A DNA stretch of 64,000 bases, taken from positions 806,001-870,000 of the forward strand of contig WBMQ01000011.1 in the NCBI GenBank assembly GCA_016630905.1, read 5' to 3'. Position 1 is the stretch's first letter, and each line of letters opens with the position of its first letter. The translations under genes were made by a program, and so were the position numbers. Below, piece after piece: positions 34,913 through 45,599 of the stretch. This DNA comes from Capillidium heterosporum (taxonomy: Eukaryota; Entomophthoromycota; Entomophthoromycetes; Entomophthorales; Capillidiaceae). The notes below the pieces were generated by a model. The model made no database searches and was not told the DNA's origin. It saw only the letters and a program-made list of their open reading frames with translations.

Positions 34913-36389
34913 ATTGAGTTTAACTGTACATACTACTAAATACAAATATATGAAACATCAAGAATAGGCACTATTCAAAGTGCAAACTAAATCCAGACTA
35001 ATTTAACTTTCCTAACACAAGTCCCAATATCAATTTTACCAACTTGATCGTAGCAACAGCTATGCACCATATACCTAGACATACTAAAGATAACGCTAGA
35101 ACCCAGATATCCAAGCTATACTTTTCAACAAAACTTGATTTACATTTGATAAGTAGATGGCATGGATGCAGAGAATGCCCTCTCCACTATTATAGCCAGC
35201 ATCTTCCTTATGAATCCTATGTAGTTGAACAAATTCCATCAAACTTACAGCTAAATTTATATTATCTAGACCTGATTTGATCAAAGCATTCATCATGGTT
35301 AAACCTAACTTCAAATTCCTATTATCGACATCTAACAAGCTTCGGACTTTACCAACGAGGTAATGAAGCTAGTATTTAAATCGATCGAGGTAGTCCTCTA
35401 CTTCAATTCTGACTCGGATGGCATTTTGGGTTGATTACTTGGGTGAAATATACAAAGAATCGGCCTATTGACATCCAAAGACTCAAAAACAGATTCTAAA
35501 CCGCAACACAATAGGAATGGCTTGGTGGTTGTGTGATTTAAAAGCTGTCTTTAGAGGATCCAATCCATTGTTGGCAATTTACTAGTGTTCTTCAACTCCA
35601 ACTTTTCCTTTGCACCTATAGCTTGGCTGTCAATAGCTACAGTAGCTGATAAGTTCGATTGGTTGCCTTTGCTTGAACTAAATAATATCCATCTAGGTTA
35701 TCGACATCTAAAAGCTTGTGAAGAACACCGACAGTTTGGCTGGATCTTGTTTATTTAGTTTGATCACAAGGCCGAAAGCCACCATCATGACCTTACTTTT
35801 GAACTTTACAAATTGATTGATGGGAGCATCAGTTGCAAATAGCACATATCTATCGATCAACAAACCAACCAGCTTCAAGTTGGCAAGGATATTGAGGGAA
35901 AGTTTAAAGTCTAGAAGACTGTTGATGAAGACCAAAGTCTACTTGTAATCCCCAAAGAAATGATGACTGGGCTTCACATAGCGCAAGCTCCTTATTTTGT
36001 TCAATCAATCCGTCACCTTCTGAAACTGGTGCTTGATCTTCAAAGGCACTACCAAGTTCAAGTACACCTTCAAAAAGCTGAAATCTTCCATCAGAGTCGA
36101 TACTACCTCAAACTCTTTTGTCAAATAGTTGGTCGTAACGTGCTCAAAAACAGGTAAGCTACCAATCGTAGAAATCACTGGAATGCCTAATATGCTGGCT
36201 ACATCGACACAAGCAGGTGTAAAGGAATCACATACGATGAGATCGGATTGATTCCATTTCAAAACGTTCGATAGAGGTTGAAAGTCAAGTTGTAGCTGGT
36301 AGGGAATATCACTGTGGAAGACTCCACTATAAGTCAGAACTTATTGATAGGCTTTATTTCAATAATGCCGAATCTCTTGGCTTCGTAAG
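34913..36389. repeat. Right arm of the 1.48-kb inverted repeat
   Basis: Reverse complement of 26309-27785. Outside the arm the sequence is unrelated to the flank of the left arm, so the duplicated segment has sharp edges. Confidence 0.9.
34990..36389 (-). pseudogene. UDP-glycosyltransferase relic, truncated copy
   Basis: Same broken frames as the relic at 26026-27660, starting at AYEAKRFG where the arm begins; the leader and first ~90 codons are absent. Since all stops are shared, the gene was already dead when the segment was copied, or conversion has kept the arms alike. Confidence 0.7.
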
Positions 36390-37060
36390 TAGGTGCTTGC
36401 CTTACAAAATCTTAGGAACTAAGATGTAGCTTTAGAGCTCAGTATGTAAATATTGGCTGGAACTTCTAGTAAACTACTTCTATGTGGGTTAGAAACCTCA
36501 TTAAGTAGACTTAGGAGCCAAGTTTCAAAACATAGGTATTGTTCAAAACCAAGAAAAGGTATGTAAATCAGATCATAAAAACATCAACCTTTTCTGAATA
36601 TTGGAATCGGACTTACAAGTCCGACTAATATGTCGGGTTTTATAAATTCAAAGATTTCGGGTAGAGAAAGACTAATTTTGTCAAACCATATGCTTTAGTT
36701 CAATACTAAACAAATCTTATCGGATGAAGGTAGATTTATATTTCCATAATCATTACACACCCAGGCCTATTCCTTGGTAAGCCTCATCTGCTTCATTAAA
36801 CAACTAAAATATGGTATTCTTGGCCTTGCTGTTTAACTATTAACTATGTTATTGGATATAGATGAGTGTTGCCTTCGTCGCTCTTATATAATCCGACTAG
36901 TCTAGACCAAAAGAATTGGTATCGGACTATATAAGGAAGATCTGAGTAGTGTTGACTTTGGTATAAACTAAATTTATAGCAACCTACTTTTATACGTCAT
37001 CAAAATCTTTAGGTAAGTATAAAACTACATTACTTGAGCTCAAATCGCTTTTACAACGAA
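36390..37060. other. Intergenic region
   Basis: Spacer upstream of the first dienelactone hydrolase. On the minus strand short UGT-unlike frames occur; I cannot assign them. Confidence 0.4.
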
Positions 37061-37868
37061 ATGTCAATCAACGAAAACTGCTGCAATACGCCTCCAGTTA
37101 CCTCCAACTACAAGCCCAAAGGTACCTTTGACAAAGTCAAGGACTTGGATATCTATATCACTGGATCCTCAAAAGCTATCAAGACTTTGGTCGCCTTTTA
37201 CGACATCTTCGGCTTTCACAACAACACCTTCCAATTCTGTGACCTGGTTGCTGATGCTGGTTATCAAGTCGTAGTCCCCGACTTTTTCCGTGGTGAACCT
37301 TGGAAACTCGAGAACTTCCCACCTCCTAGGTAACTTGACAGCCATATTTAAGCTTATTTGTATAGTATGAGCGACTTTATGCCCTTTTTCCAAAAGACTC
37401 CCTTCGATACTAAAGTCAAAGTAGACATCGAAAACGTACTCAACTACCTAAATGAAAAGGAACCTATAGGTAAAGTCGGAAGCTTTGGCTTCTGCTGGGG
37501 TGGCTACATGGTTATCAACTCTTTAAAATTGGATGGCGGTCCTTTCCACGCTGGTGCCATCCTGCATCCAGGTATGACTAAGAAGGAGGATCTGGAGATT
37601 GTCAAAGCCCCGCTATTAATAATTGCTTCAAAGGATGAAAAGAACTTGGTAAATTTTAATTTTGTATACACTTACTAACTGCTAATAGATAGAAGACTTT
37701 AACCATATAAATCCTTTTGTTGCAAGTCAGAGTGAAATCCATGACTTTACCGACATGCACCACGGTTTCGCAGCTGCCCGTGGTGACTTTGATGAACCTA
37801 ACAATCGTAAGCGTGCAAACGATGCTATCAACACTGTTATCAAGTTCTTCAACAAAGTCCTTGCTTAA
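37061..37868 (+). CDS. Dienelactone hydrolase family protein, copy 1
   Basis: Three exons (37061-37329, 37366-37648, 37689-37868) with 36- and 40-nt introns give 243 residues. Alpha/beta-hydrolase of the DLH type with a Cys nucleophile: GFCWGGYM (Cys ~133), SKDEK, and MHHGFAAARGDF (catalytic His ~209). YDIFGFHNNTFQFCDLVA and VVVPDFFRGEPW are typical of the family. The ATG at 37061 (MSINENCC) is chosen because the paralogue starts at the same place. Reactions known for relatives are ring opening of dienelactones and other small esters; the real substrate is not known. It lies 0.8 kb upstream of its tandem copy. Confidence 0.93.
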
Positions 37869-38615
37869 TTTTTGGCCTAGTTGCTATTGTTGATACAGTC
37901 ACAATTAAAACCTCATTTTAATTTATACATTTACTATATCATATATATATACGTGCTACCATTTAAAAGGCCGTACATGTAAGACACTTATATTTTTACC
38001 TTTATCCATATTGGCTACACAAATAAGGACTAAGCTATTGTTATATATTGCTATCCTAAAAAGATAGCATCCTTGAAATGTAAGAATGATGTTTACTTTT
38101 GCATTTATTTATAAACCTAGCAACAATCTTTATTATTAAGGTTTCTATCCCTTCCTTCTAGAATGTTTTTACAAGATTATATTCCCGATACTTAGCTTCA
38201 AAGACCATCAAGTATCCCTTCTATACTATGGAGCACTACAACTTTAACCCCTACTACTTGGAAGTATGATAAAGGCAGTATTATAAAATCGAACAAGACC
38301 TGATGCATAAGATTTTAAATATATATGAAGGACATTATATGTAATAAAATATTTATTTAATACATGCATTTTGAATTATGTCTAAATTGAAGTAGCATAC
38401 ATTTGTTAGTATTTTGTTTAGTTTTTTATATATAGTTTATAGGATTGTAAAAGCAGTACTTTCAAGATATCGTTCGAATTTTGAATATAAACCAGTGAAT
38501 GAGACTCACTGTCAAGTGCTAGGTGTCAAATTCCAACCACATCATTGGATATGGTTTTGTAACAATAATCAAGTTTTCGCAATCTAAACGTCATCAAACT
38601 TTTCAATCATCAGAG
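37869..38615. other. Intergenic region between the tandem hydrolases
   Basis: About 750 bp; no gene recognised. It includes an (AT)n-like tract near 37938-37950. Confidence 0.45.
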
Positions 38616-38623
38616 TATAAATA
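38616..38623 (+). promoter_or_regulatory. TATA box of dienelactone hydrolase copy 2
   Basis: TATAAATA at 38616-38623, about 36 bp before the ATG at 38659. Confidence 0.5.
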
Positions 38624-38658
38624 GCTAATCTTTGAGTTCAGGCTGATTAGAAATCCAA

Positions 38659-39466
38659 ATGTCGGTAAACGAAAACTGCTGCAACACTCCCCCAGTTACC
38701 TCCAACTACAAGCCCAAAGGTACCTACGACAAAGTCAACGATCTGGAAATCTACGTCACCGGGTCTTCCAACGCCAAGAAGACTTTGATATGCATCTATG
38801 ACATCTTTGGGTTCCACAACAACACCTTCCAGTTCTGCGACTTGGTAGCCGAAGCTGGCTACCGCGTTGTCGTTCCTGATTTCTTCCGTGGAAAGCCTTG
38901 GGAGCTCAAAAACTTCCCTCCTCAAAAGTAACTTTTATTTTTCATTTAAACTAATAGCTGTAGTCGGGATGACTTTATGACTTGGTTACAGAAATATCCT
39001 TTCGATAGCCATGTCCGCGCTGACATCGACGAGGTGTTGAACTTATTCAACAAGACCGAATCTCTAGGTAAAGTTGGCGTTTTTGGTTTTTGTTGGGGAG
39101 GTTTCATGACCGTCAACTCCTTGAAACTGGACAATCCCGTTTTCCACACTGGTGCTATCCTTCACCCTGCTTTTGTTGGAAAGGAAGATTTGGAGATTAT
39201 TAACGCTCCCCTACTGGCTATCGCCTCTAGTGATGAAAAGACCCTGGTAAGCTTTAAACTTCCCATCAAATATTAATTAAAAGTAGGTTGAAGATTTCAA
39301 ATCTATTAACGCAGTTGTTGCAAGCCAGAGCGAAGTCCACGACTTCACTGATATGCACCACGGTTTCGCTGCTGCTCGTGGCGATTTTGATGAACCTAAC
39401 AACCGCAAGCGTGCTACTGATGCCATCAATCTCGTCATCAAGTTCTTCAACAAGGTGCTTGTCTAA
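38659..39466 (+). CDS. Dienelactone hydrolase family protein, copy 2
   Basis: Three exons (38659-38927, 38964-39246, 39287-39466) of exactly the same lengths as copy 1, and introns of the same lengths (36 and 40 nt), giving 243 residues. Nucleophile region GFCWGGFM, SSDEK, and MHHGFAAARGDF are kept. Differences from copy 1 cluster in exon 2. It has a clear TATA box, whereas copy 1 does not show one at the same distance, so the two may be expressed differently. Confidence 0.93.
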
Positions 39467-40031
39467 CGGTCTACTTAGTCGACTTTGCTAATATACTTGT
39501 GCCTTCAATCTATCTTTTTAGATTTTAGTATCTACCATATCAAATTTATTTTCTTTATTAAGCTTATATAAGATTCTTATAGTTAGTAGATACATTTCGA
39601 AGAAATTTTTTTACTATCCTTTGGAAGTCTAACAGTATAATTTAAAAGTTTTGATGTTAGGAATATGTACATGGTTTTCTTTAGTTTATAAGTCATATAT
39701 ATGTACTCTGTATAGCATGCTTTCTATATTTCTGGCAGTAAAAGTATTCTATTCAAAGGCAACTGGGATACATGTTAATATCGTCTTGGTTAAAGAGTAA
39801 AGACATGGCTGACAATTGTCTTATAGTTTCAATATATATCCATCGGTGCAAAAAGATCTAAATCTATAAAAAGATAATCTTTATTAGAAAGTTGATAGAA
39901 AATAAGAAAGCAACAACCTAGCTCGAAACAGATCTTTTAAATATAGAGGGATTGTAGAAAACATTAGGGAGATAACTAGATTAATGTAGTTCACCAAGAG
40001 ATCTGAAAAACTCAAGTCAGATAGTTAAAAG
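39467..40031. other. Intergenic spacer
   Basis: Spacer between convergent genes; no gene recognised. Confidence 0.45.
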
Positions 40032-40868
40032 TCAAACCAGCTCCATAGCAGTAGTTTCGTAGGCAACCTTGGAGCGAGGTTTAACATTAGGGTCGTGATC
40101 AATGAATTTGATGACTTTACCAAACCACTTGTCATCAAAGGTATCGTGGAGAGCCAAGTACATGTACGTTTTCCAAACGAAAAGAGTGACTAGCATGCCG
40201 ACGACTACATCTACAGTGTAATGGTAGGCAGTGACAACTAAAGAGAACAGGCATAGGAAGGCGTAACTAATAAATACAAAGTTTTGGCCTATGATGTAGT
40301 ACAAGTTGTTGAAAAGGGGAAAGTCGACGTACGCCAAAGCGGAAGTTAGGAACATGATAGTATGCCCAGAGTACATGACATCGCCACAAGAGAACTTAAC
40401 TTGGATCATAAGCTGTACGGCGTACCAGGCGTAGTTGGGGTTCATATCCGATACACAAGTTAATAGTGGATTGGGCAGAACAGTCATCAAAACAAAAGGT
40501 GCTCGCAGCAAATAGGTGGTTCCCATAGTGTAAGTTACCCTACGTATCATCAGCATAGTCCTCTTACCACTTAAAACTACACGAGCTATGATGAGAGCTG
40601 CTGACACTCTAACTAACTGGTCAGACAGATCTATTGGTAGTCCCGATTTCTCAAACTTTGGGAAGACGGAATCGAGTAGGGGATCGGGTAGCCGGACCCG
40701 TTGATCTATTGGAACTTTTAAACTGGGGTTGTTGGAATCCATATAGGCGTTCGCTAGACAGATCAGGTAGGTACATAGGATGAACCAAGCCACGCCTCCC
40801 AAAGCGTACGCTATTTCATTGGTGTTGTACCACGGTCGATAGTTCTTGACTTTCCTCCAAAGTGACAT
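40032..40868 (-). CDS. Sphingomyelin-synthase-like PAP2_C protein, copy 2, intact
   Basis: Single exon, 278 residues, with about six membrane helices. Motifs of the sphingomyelin/inositolphosphorylceramide synthase family: RRVTYTMGTTYLLRAP (~109-124), LPNPLL, CGDVMYSGHT (161-170, His169), and YHYTVDVVVG (His216, Asp220). Enzymes of this family move a phospho-head-group from a glycerophospholipid to ceramide in Golgi or plasma membrane. Most studied fungi make inositolphosphorylceramide with the unrelated-looking Aur1, so this animal/plant/protist-type enzyme is notable. Head-group choice cannot be told. The paralogue at 10216-11053 is of equal length after removing one base. Confidence 0.88.
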   Translation of the reverse strand: MSLWRKVKNYRPWYNTNEIAYALGGVAWFILCTYLICLANAYMDSNNPSLKVPIDQRVRLPDPLLDSVFPKFEKSGLPIDLSDQLVRVSAALIIARVVLSGKRTMLMIRRVTYTMGTTYLLRAPFVLMTVLPNPLLTCVSDMNPNYAWYAVQLMIQVKFSCGDVMYSGHTIMFLTSALAYVDFPLFNNLYYIIGQNFVFISYAFLCLFSLVVTAYHYTVDVVVGMLVTLFVWKTYMYLALHDTFDDKWFGKVIKFIDHDPNVKPRSKVAYETTAMELV

Positions 40869-42612
40869 ATTTATCTGCTAAATCCTAACTGTTGAAAACT
40901 TTAAACTTTTGTGGTTTGGTTGGTCTTGGAACTCCTACTACAACTGGCAGTTGAAACTCAAATAGGTGGATATAAAGTGCCTTGGCTCGGTCGCAATAGA
41001 AGGTTGGTAAGGAATTTTGAACTTGGATTGGTAAGCAAAATCCTAGGCGTAAAAAAAGGATTAAGATCCCACTTTCTATCAAAATTGGTGGACTGGTCAA
41101 GCGATTACTTTGTTCCAAACACAAGGCAAATTAGTTGACTTCCTAACTTAGAGTTCCCATAGTTTCTGATTTCCAAATTGAGCATCCATTCTATGACATC
41201 ATATATTGGTCCCGAACCCATTAGTTAATTTTCAAAGATTCTCATCAATTTTGTTGGAAACTAATTAATTTTAGGGGGAAGATCGGTAAATTTAATAAAG
41301 ATTGACGTAACTTTACCTTACATTATTCAAGAACAACTTGGTGGAAGCTTCTTCCAATTTATTATGCTTGCAAAAGCAGGCTTTACTATTGGTTTGGAAA
41401 TGCAATAGTTTTGCAAAATATATTTTTAGGCCAATTGGAACTGTTAACCGGAACCTCTAATAGGAAACTTCTGCCTTATTAATAGAAGTTCGGCAAGTAA
41501 AAGCTCGCTTAGGCATGAATTCTCCCATCCTTCTATTTTGGCTAACCAATTCGGAACAACTAGTGGCCAAACTAGCTGCCCCTTCTCCCTTTTTACTGGA
41601 CTGAACGGCATCTCCATTCTTCCGTTCTCTAACAAGGAGCCGATGAAAGATTACTGAATGAAACTTTACAGGCTCATAAAAGCATCATCCATTCATTCAT
41701 CTGACTTTCACAAAAGTCAGAACATTTATCCAAAAACGATGAAAGAATACTGGTAGCACATATATAAAAGTAAAGTTGGAACAAAATGATTAGTAAGGAA
41801 TGAATCAAAGTTCAAGGTCTACTACAAGCCAAGCAAAATAGGCATTTCATGATAAGCGATTTTAATCTAGAGATGTATACTATTGAACTTATATATATCC
41901 CATTTTAAATATTATTATATAACCAACCATATAAATACTCGTCAATACTACAATTCCAATCTCATAGCCAGTGCTACATTCTATCCTCCTTGGTTAGTAT
42001 AATGATGATCGTTGCTAGAATGATTTTAGTATCAATAAACAACACTATATCTAAACTATAGTTTTAATAAAATGAAGAGCATAGCAAAGACATCACTTAT
42101 AGACTATCAGTTTAATGTATCTACTCAGGCTATATAGACATTATCTTTCTGTTAATTAACACGTATATTCCTCACGTAGAGGTATGCTTTTAAACCATAG
42201 GAAATATAACGATACACAGATAGTTTAATTAACGATTTACCTTTACAATATAAATTGTAATTTAGACAGTCCCTTGGAGTATAGCTTTAGTAATTAAATT
42301 CATATGTATAAGGAAATCGATAGGCACTTAAGAATAGTAGGGTATATAGACGACAGGGTTCTTAAAGATAACCGTTTATATCGATGCTTCTTGACAAACA
42401 AACACTTAATATGACATTGAAAATGAAACCGATATAAAGATGATGCTTCAAATATAGTTTCAAATTAAAACATAAAGATGTGCATTTATAAAACGCAATA
42501 GAGGAGTAAATGGGCTTCAGAAAAATAAATGGATAATACAAACTTAAAAACATGTACAATCTAACTTTAGCTGACTTGTATTTTTACAAAATAAACTATA
42601 AATAAAAATGTA
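40869..42612. other. Gene-poor stretch
   Basis: About 1.7 kb. Short ORFs at 40911-41138 (plus) and 41444-41635 (minus) show no family features, and I do not accept them as genes. Confidence 0.45.
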
Positions 42613-43065
42613 TTAAGGGGAGTTACTTCGCAGTGTCACCTTAATCGCTCTAGCCGCCTGTTGTTTCATAAGCAACGCCAACTTGCCTTTTGATCTATCT
42701 TCGTAGTAAGTGATTGAGCCACCGTTATCACCTATACGGTATGAAACCATGTAAGGGTCGACCCAGATAACTAGTTCTTGAGGTAAATAATCGTAAAGGT
42801 ACTGATCAGGTATATTTGCTCTTTCAAAACAGGTTGTCAAGATAGTGTCGAGTACTCCATTGTAGATGGTTATAGCACGGTAGGCACTACCCCGTTCCGG
42901 TTCGTCCATGTACCAGTGGCCGTTCAAACGTTCCTGCAATAGCTCGATAAAAACGGTGCGAAACTGTTTGGTTTGTTGCTCGTTAAGGGGCGCCTTATTT
43001 ATAGTTAGGAAATTTAATACTAGGTCGACGGTGTGGTGTATTTCAATCTCCATTTCGCGTTCCAT
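42613..43065 (-). CDS. BTG/Tob family antiproliferative protein
   Basis: Single exon, 150 residues from the ATG at 43065. The BTG domain fills the protein: EIHHTVDLVLNFL, FIELLQERLNGHWYMDEPERGSAYRAI (box A, GHW...P..GS.YR), then LPQELVIWVDPYMVSYRIGDNG (box B, LP.el..WvDP..VsyRigd). In animals BTG/Tob proteins bind the Caf1 (Pop2) subunit of CCR4-NOT and promote mRNA deadenylation. The W and D of box B used for Caf1 contact are kept. There is no long C-terminal tail with a PAM2 motif as in Tob, so it is more like BTG1/2 in size. The family is best known from animals. Confidence 0.88.
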   Translation of the reverse strand: MEREMEIEIHHTVDLVLNFLTINKAPLNEQQTKQFRTVFIELLQERLNGHWYMDEPERGSAYRAITIYNGVLDTILTTCFERANIPDQYLYDYLPQELVIWVDPYMVSYRIGDNGGSITYYEDRSKGKLALLMKQQAARAIKVTLRSNSP

Positions 43066-43263
43066 CTTGGCAAGTATGTTCAATGTTGGATTTGAGGGGG
43101 GTCAATTGCAGTGTTTAGTAGATTTTCAATTTCCAAAAACCAGCCAATAATATTCATCTAGTTTGAGCAGTAATTGGTGGCTAGTGACGAAGGTTCAATT
43201 TTCGATAGACTTGAACTCAACATTCTACAACACAATTTATTATAAAAGCTTTCTATTCAACCT

Positions 43264-44097
43264 ATGGCTTCAACCTTGGAAAATGAAATAAAGATCTACC
43301 ACGAACAGCAAAAGTATCAACTATGTGCAATAGTAACCTATTTGAATACCAATTGTAAATTACTTATCATATTTTCTTTTTAAATAGCATTGTATCAACA
43401 ATTTAGTAAATCGAATAGTTAATTTATATATGTATTGAACCCATATATTTTTTATACAGCTCCAAGAACCTAAATTTACAACTGAGCAATTTAACACTAT
43501 CCAAAATGAACTTTTGCTTGAGAGTGCCAACTTCGAACCAACCACTATGTTAAACGTCGGTCCCAGTTTCAACAAGTTGAAGGGTTCACTGTACAGTTTA
43601 GTATTATTAAACCTAACTTTTGTTTTAGAGGCTTTGGAGATTACGATATAAACGTGTTGATGAAGGCTTTTCAACAAGTTCACCTTAAAGTCGAGTGGTT
43701 CGATTCAAGAAAAAGTAAGTACTTTTTACTATTTTATGGAATATTAATAGCCATTGCTAAGATATTGAGGAAATTAATTTGAACGATGCAAATTTATTTG
43801 GAATAATTTTAAATTTCAAGCAGCCTGAATACTGGAAATACTTTATGTCAAAATTAGGCGTGATAAGTGGTAGACATTGGCTCCCATTAAAATGCTTTGA
43901 AGATAGTAGATGGTACAACCTGGATTCCAATTTGGTGAAACCAAAAGCTTTTGATGACAATACAGAGGTTAGTTTTTAAACTTTTATAAACTCTTTCTAA
44001 CATTATTTACTTGTAGGTCTATCAATTCTTAGACGACCATTTGAAACACTATGAAGCACAGATACTTATGGTATTTTATTTTGTAGCGTTGCACTAA
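43264..44097 (+). CDS. Josephin-domain deubiquitinase (JOSD type)
   Basis: Six exons (43264-43332, 43388-43405, 43460-43590, 43629-43714, 43762-43967, 44017-44097) encode 196 residues, the usual size of JOSD1/2. Exon 2 is only 18 nt and encodes HCINNL. Order of motifs: IYHEQQKYQLCAIHCINNLLQ (catalytic Cys), LGFGDYDINVLMKAF, VEWFDSR, SGRHWLPLK (catalytic His), and WYNLDSNL (Asn). These match the Cys-His-Asn triad of Josephin proteases, which trim ubiquitin chains. The N-terminus is divergent from BTG/Tob, 200 bp away. An Mms2/UEV gene lies just downstream, though no functional link is shown. The splice site at 43761 uses CTAAG as acceptor. Confidence 0.9.
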
Positions 44098-45024
44098 CTT
44101 TCCACTAGATTCGAAACGAGGAGGATTAGGTTTAACACTAGTTAACTATTCACTCTAGTATATACTCCAAATACTTTTAGATGAAAGCATACACCCTATA
44201 TTTAAACTATTATGAAGATGGACCGTACATCTTTAACATCAACATTTGTCAATAAATGAATAGCATAATGCTACTGAAGTCAAACTTCCAATAAGCGTAT
44301 TTTTCTTTAAATATAGAGACTATAGCTGTAATTTTTTGAATATATTACTACTATCGAATAGAAACAATGCTGCTATCCTAAAGTTCATTCTACTATCTGT
44401 ACTTAAACACATATTATTCTATTTAGTTAATTTTAAAACTGACTATGAATATATTAAAATAGCTTAATCCATATTGCTAAAGCTAATTCGAAAATATGTA
44501 TTGAAATTTAGAAATAATACGAATAGATGCTCTTATGGCTATACGTTCACCAGTCCTTTTGTCTACCTTTTACCAAACATTATATGCATTTCTTTATAAT
44601 TCTTGGATTATTAATCGCAACCCAAGATTATATATACCTAATTTCGAAACGTATAACTGTACAAGATACCCTGCTCTTCATAACCAGGTTTGTATTGGCC
44701 TGATTCCCTATGTAACGACCAGTTTGTAAAGTATACCGGTTCAAAACTGTGACTATCTTAGTTATAGGTAGTTAATATCAAAGACACTATATCAGGAATA
44801 TATTCTAATTTGAATCTTAGATTGTATATTTTACTATCTGTAGATCTTTTATCTATACTTTGTTTCTGCCGTCTACTATTGCTATCTCACTCAACGAAAA
44901 GGCAGTTTAACCTACGTTGCTATTGGCTCCACCCAAGTTTAGCTGCTAGCTCAGATTGAAATGAAATTATCACGTAATACTATTGAACTTTGTTTTTCAT
45001 TTCAAATTGCTACTTCCTTATACG
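44098..45024. other. Intergenic region
   Basis: About 0.9 kb; an ORF at 44535-44729 has no recognisable features. Nothing accepted. Confidence 0.45.
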
Positions 45025-45599
45025 ATGGCTAAAGGTAAAGGACATCCACCACGTAACTAACATAAATACTAGTACCACGAAACTTTCGATTACTCGAAGA
45101 GTTGGAGAAGGGTGAGAAGGGTATAGGTGATGGTACCTGCTCCTATGGGTTGGCCGATGGGGACGATATGACCATGTCCAACTGGTTTGGTACGATAATC
45201 GGCCCAACTCATGTAATCAACATTTTTTGTTTCCATACTTATAGTTTCAGTCCGTACACATCAACCGTATCTACAATTTGAGAATCCTTTGCGGTCCACA
45301 GTACCCGGACCAACCCCCTGAAGTCCACTTTGTCTCCAAAATTAACATGACGTGTGTCGACCCCAATACGGGCAAAGTAAATGTTGAGTTGTGTATTTAA
45401 GTTAACATTCTATAAAAGGTGCTACCTCACAAGTTGACCTGTCTATCCGGTTGGAGGCGTGACTTCACCATTGAGACTATTTTAGCCGATTTGAGATGGT
45501 ACTTACTTTTGTAGTTTAATGCTAACTTTTTCTAAAAGGGAGATGAGTGCTTCCTATAACAAGAAGTTGGCTCAACCGGAAGAGAACCAGACATTTTAG
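45025..45599 (+). CDS. MMS2: Ubiquitin E2 variant, Mms2/UEV type
   Basis: Five exons (45025-45034, 45073-45212, 45245-45376, 45419-45499, 45540-45599) give 140 residues; exon 1 is 10 nt (ATGGCTAAAG) and intron 2 is only 32 nt. UEV signature: [64 protein letters not shown]. There is no catalytic Cys, as expected for a UEV, which pairs with Ubc13 to build K63-linked chains in DNA-damage tolerance. One local oddity: in exon 4 five T instead of four make ETILADLRW read as ETIFSRFEM, and the frame is restored because exon 5 starts GAG without a preceding base. The decayed copy at 47258-47832 supports the older reading. Confidence 0.88.

Noticed and set aside
37938..37950. CRISPR or telomere-like repeat
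   Set aside because: Only simple AT microsatellites were seen; there are no regularly spaced repeats with unique spacers, and no TTAGGG-type arrays.
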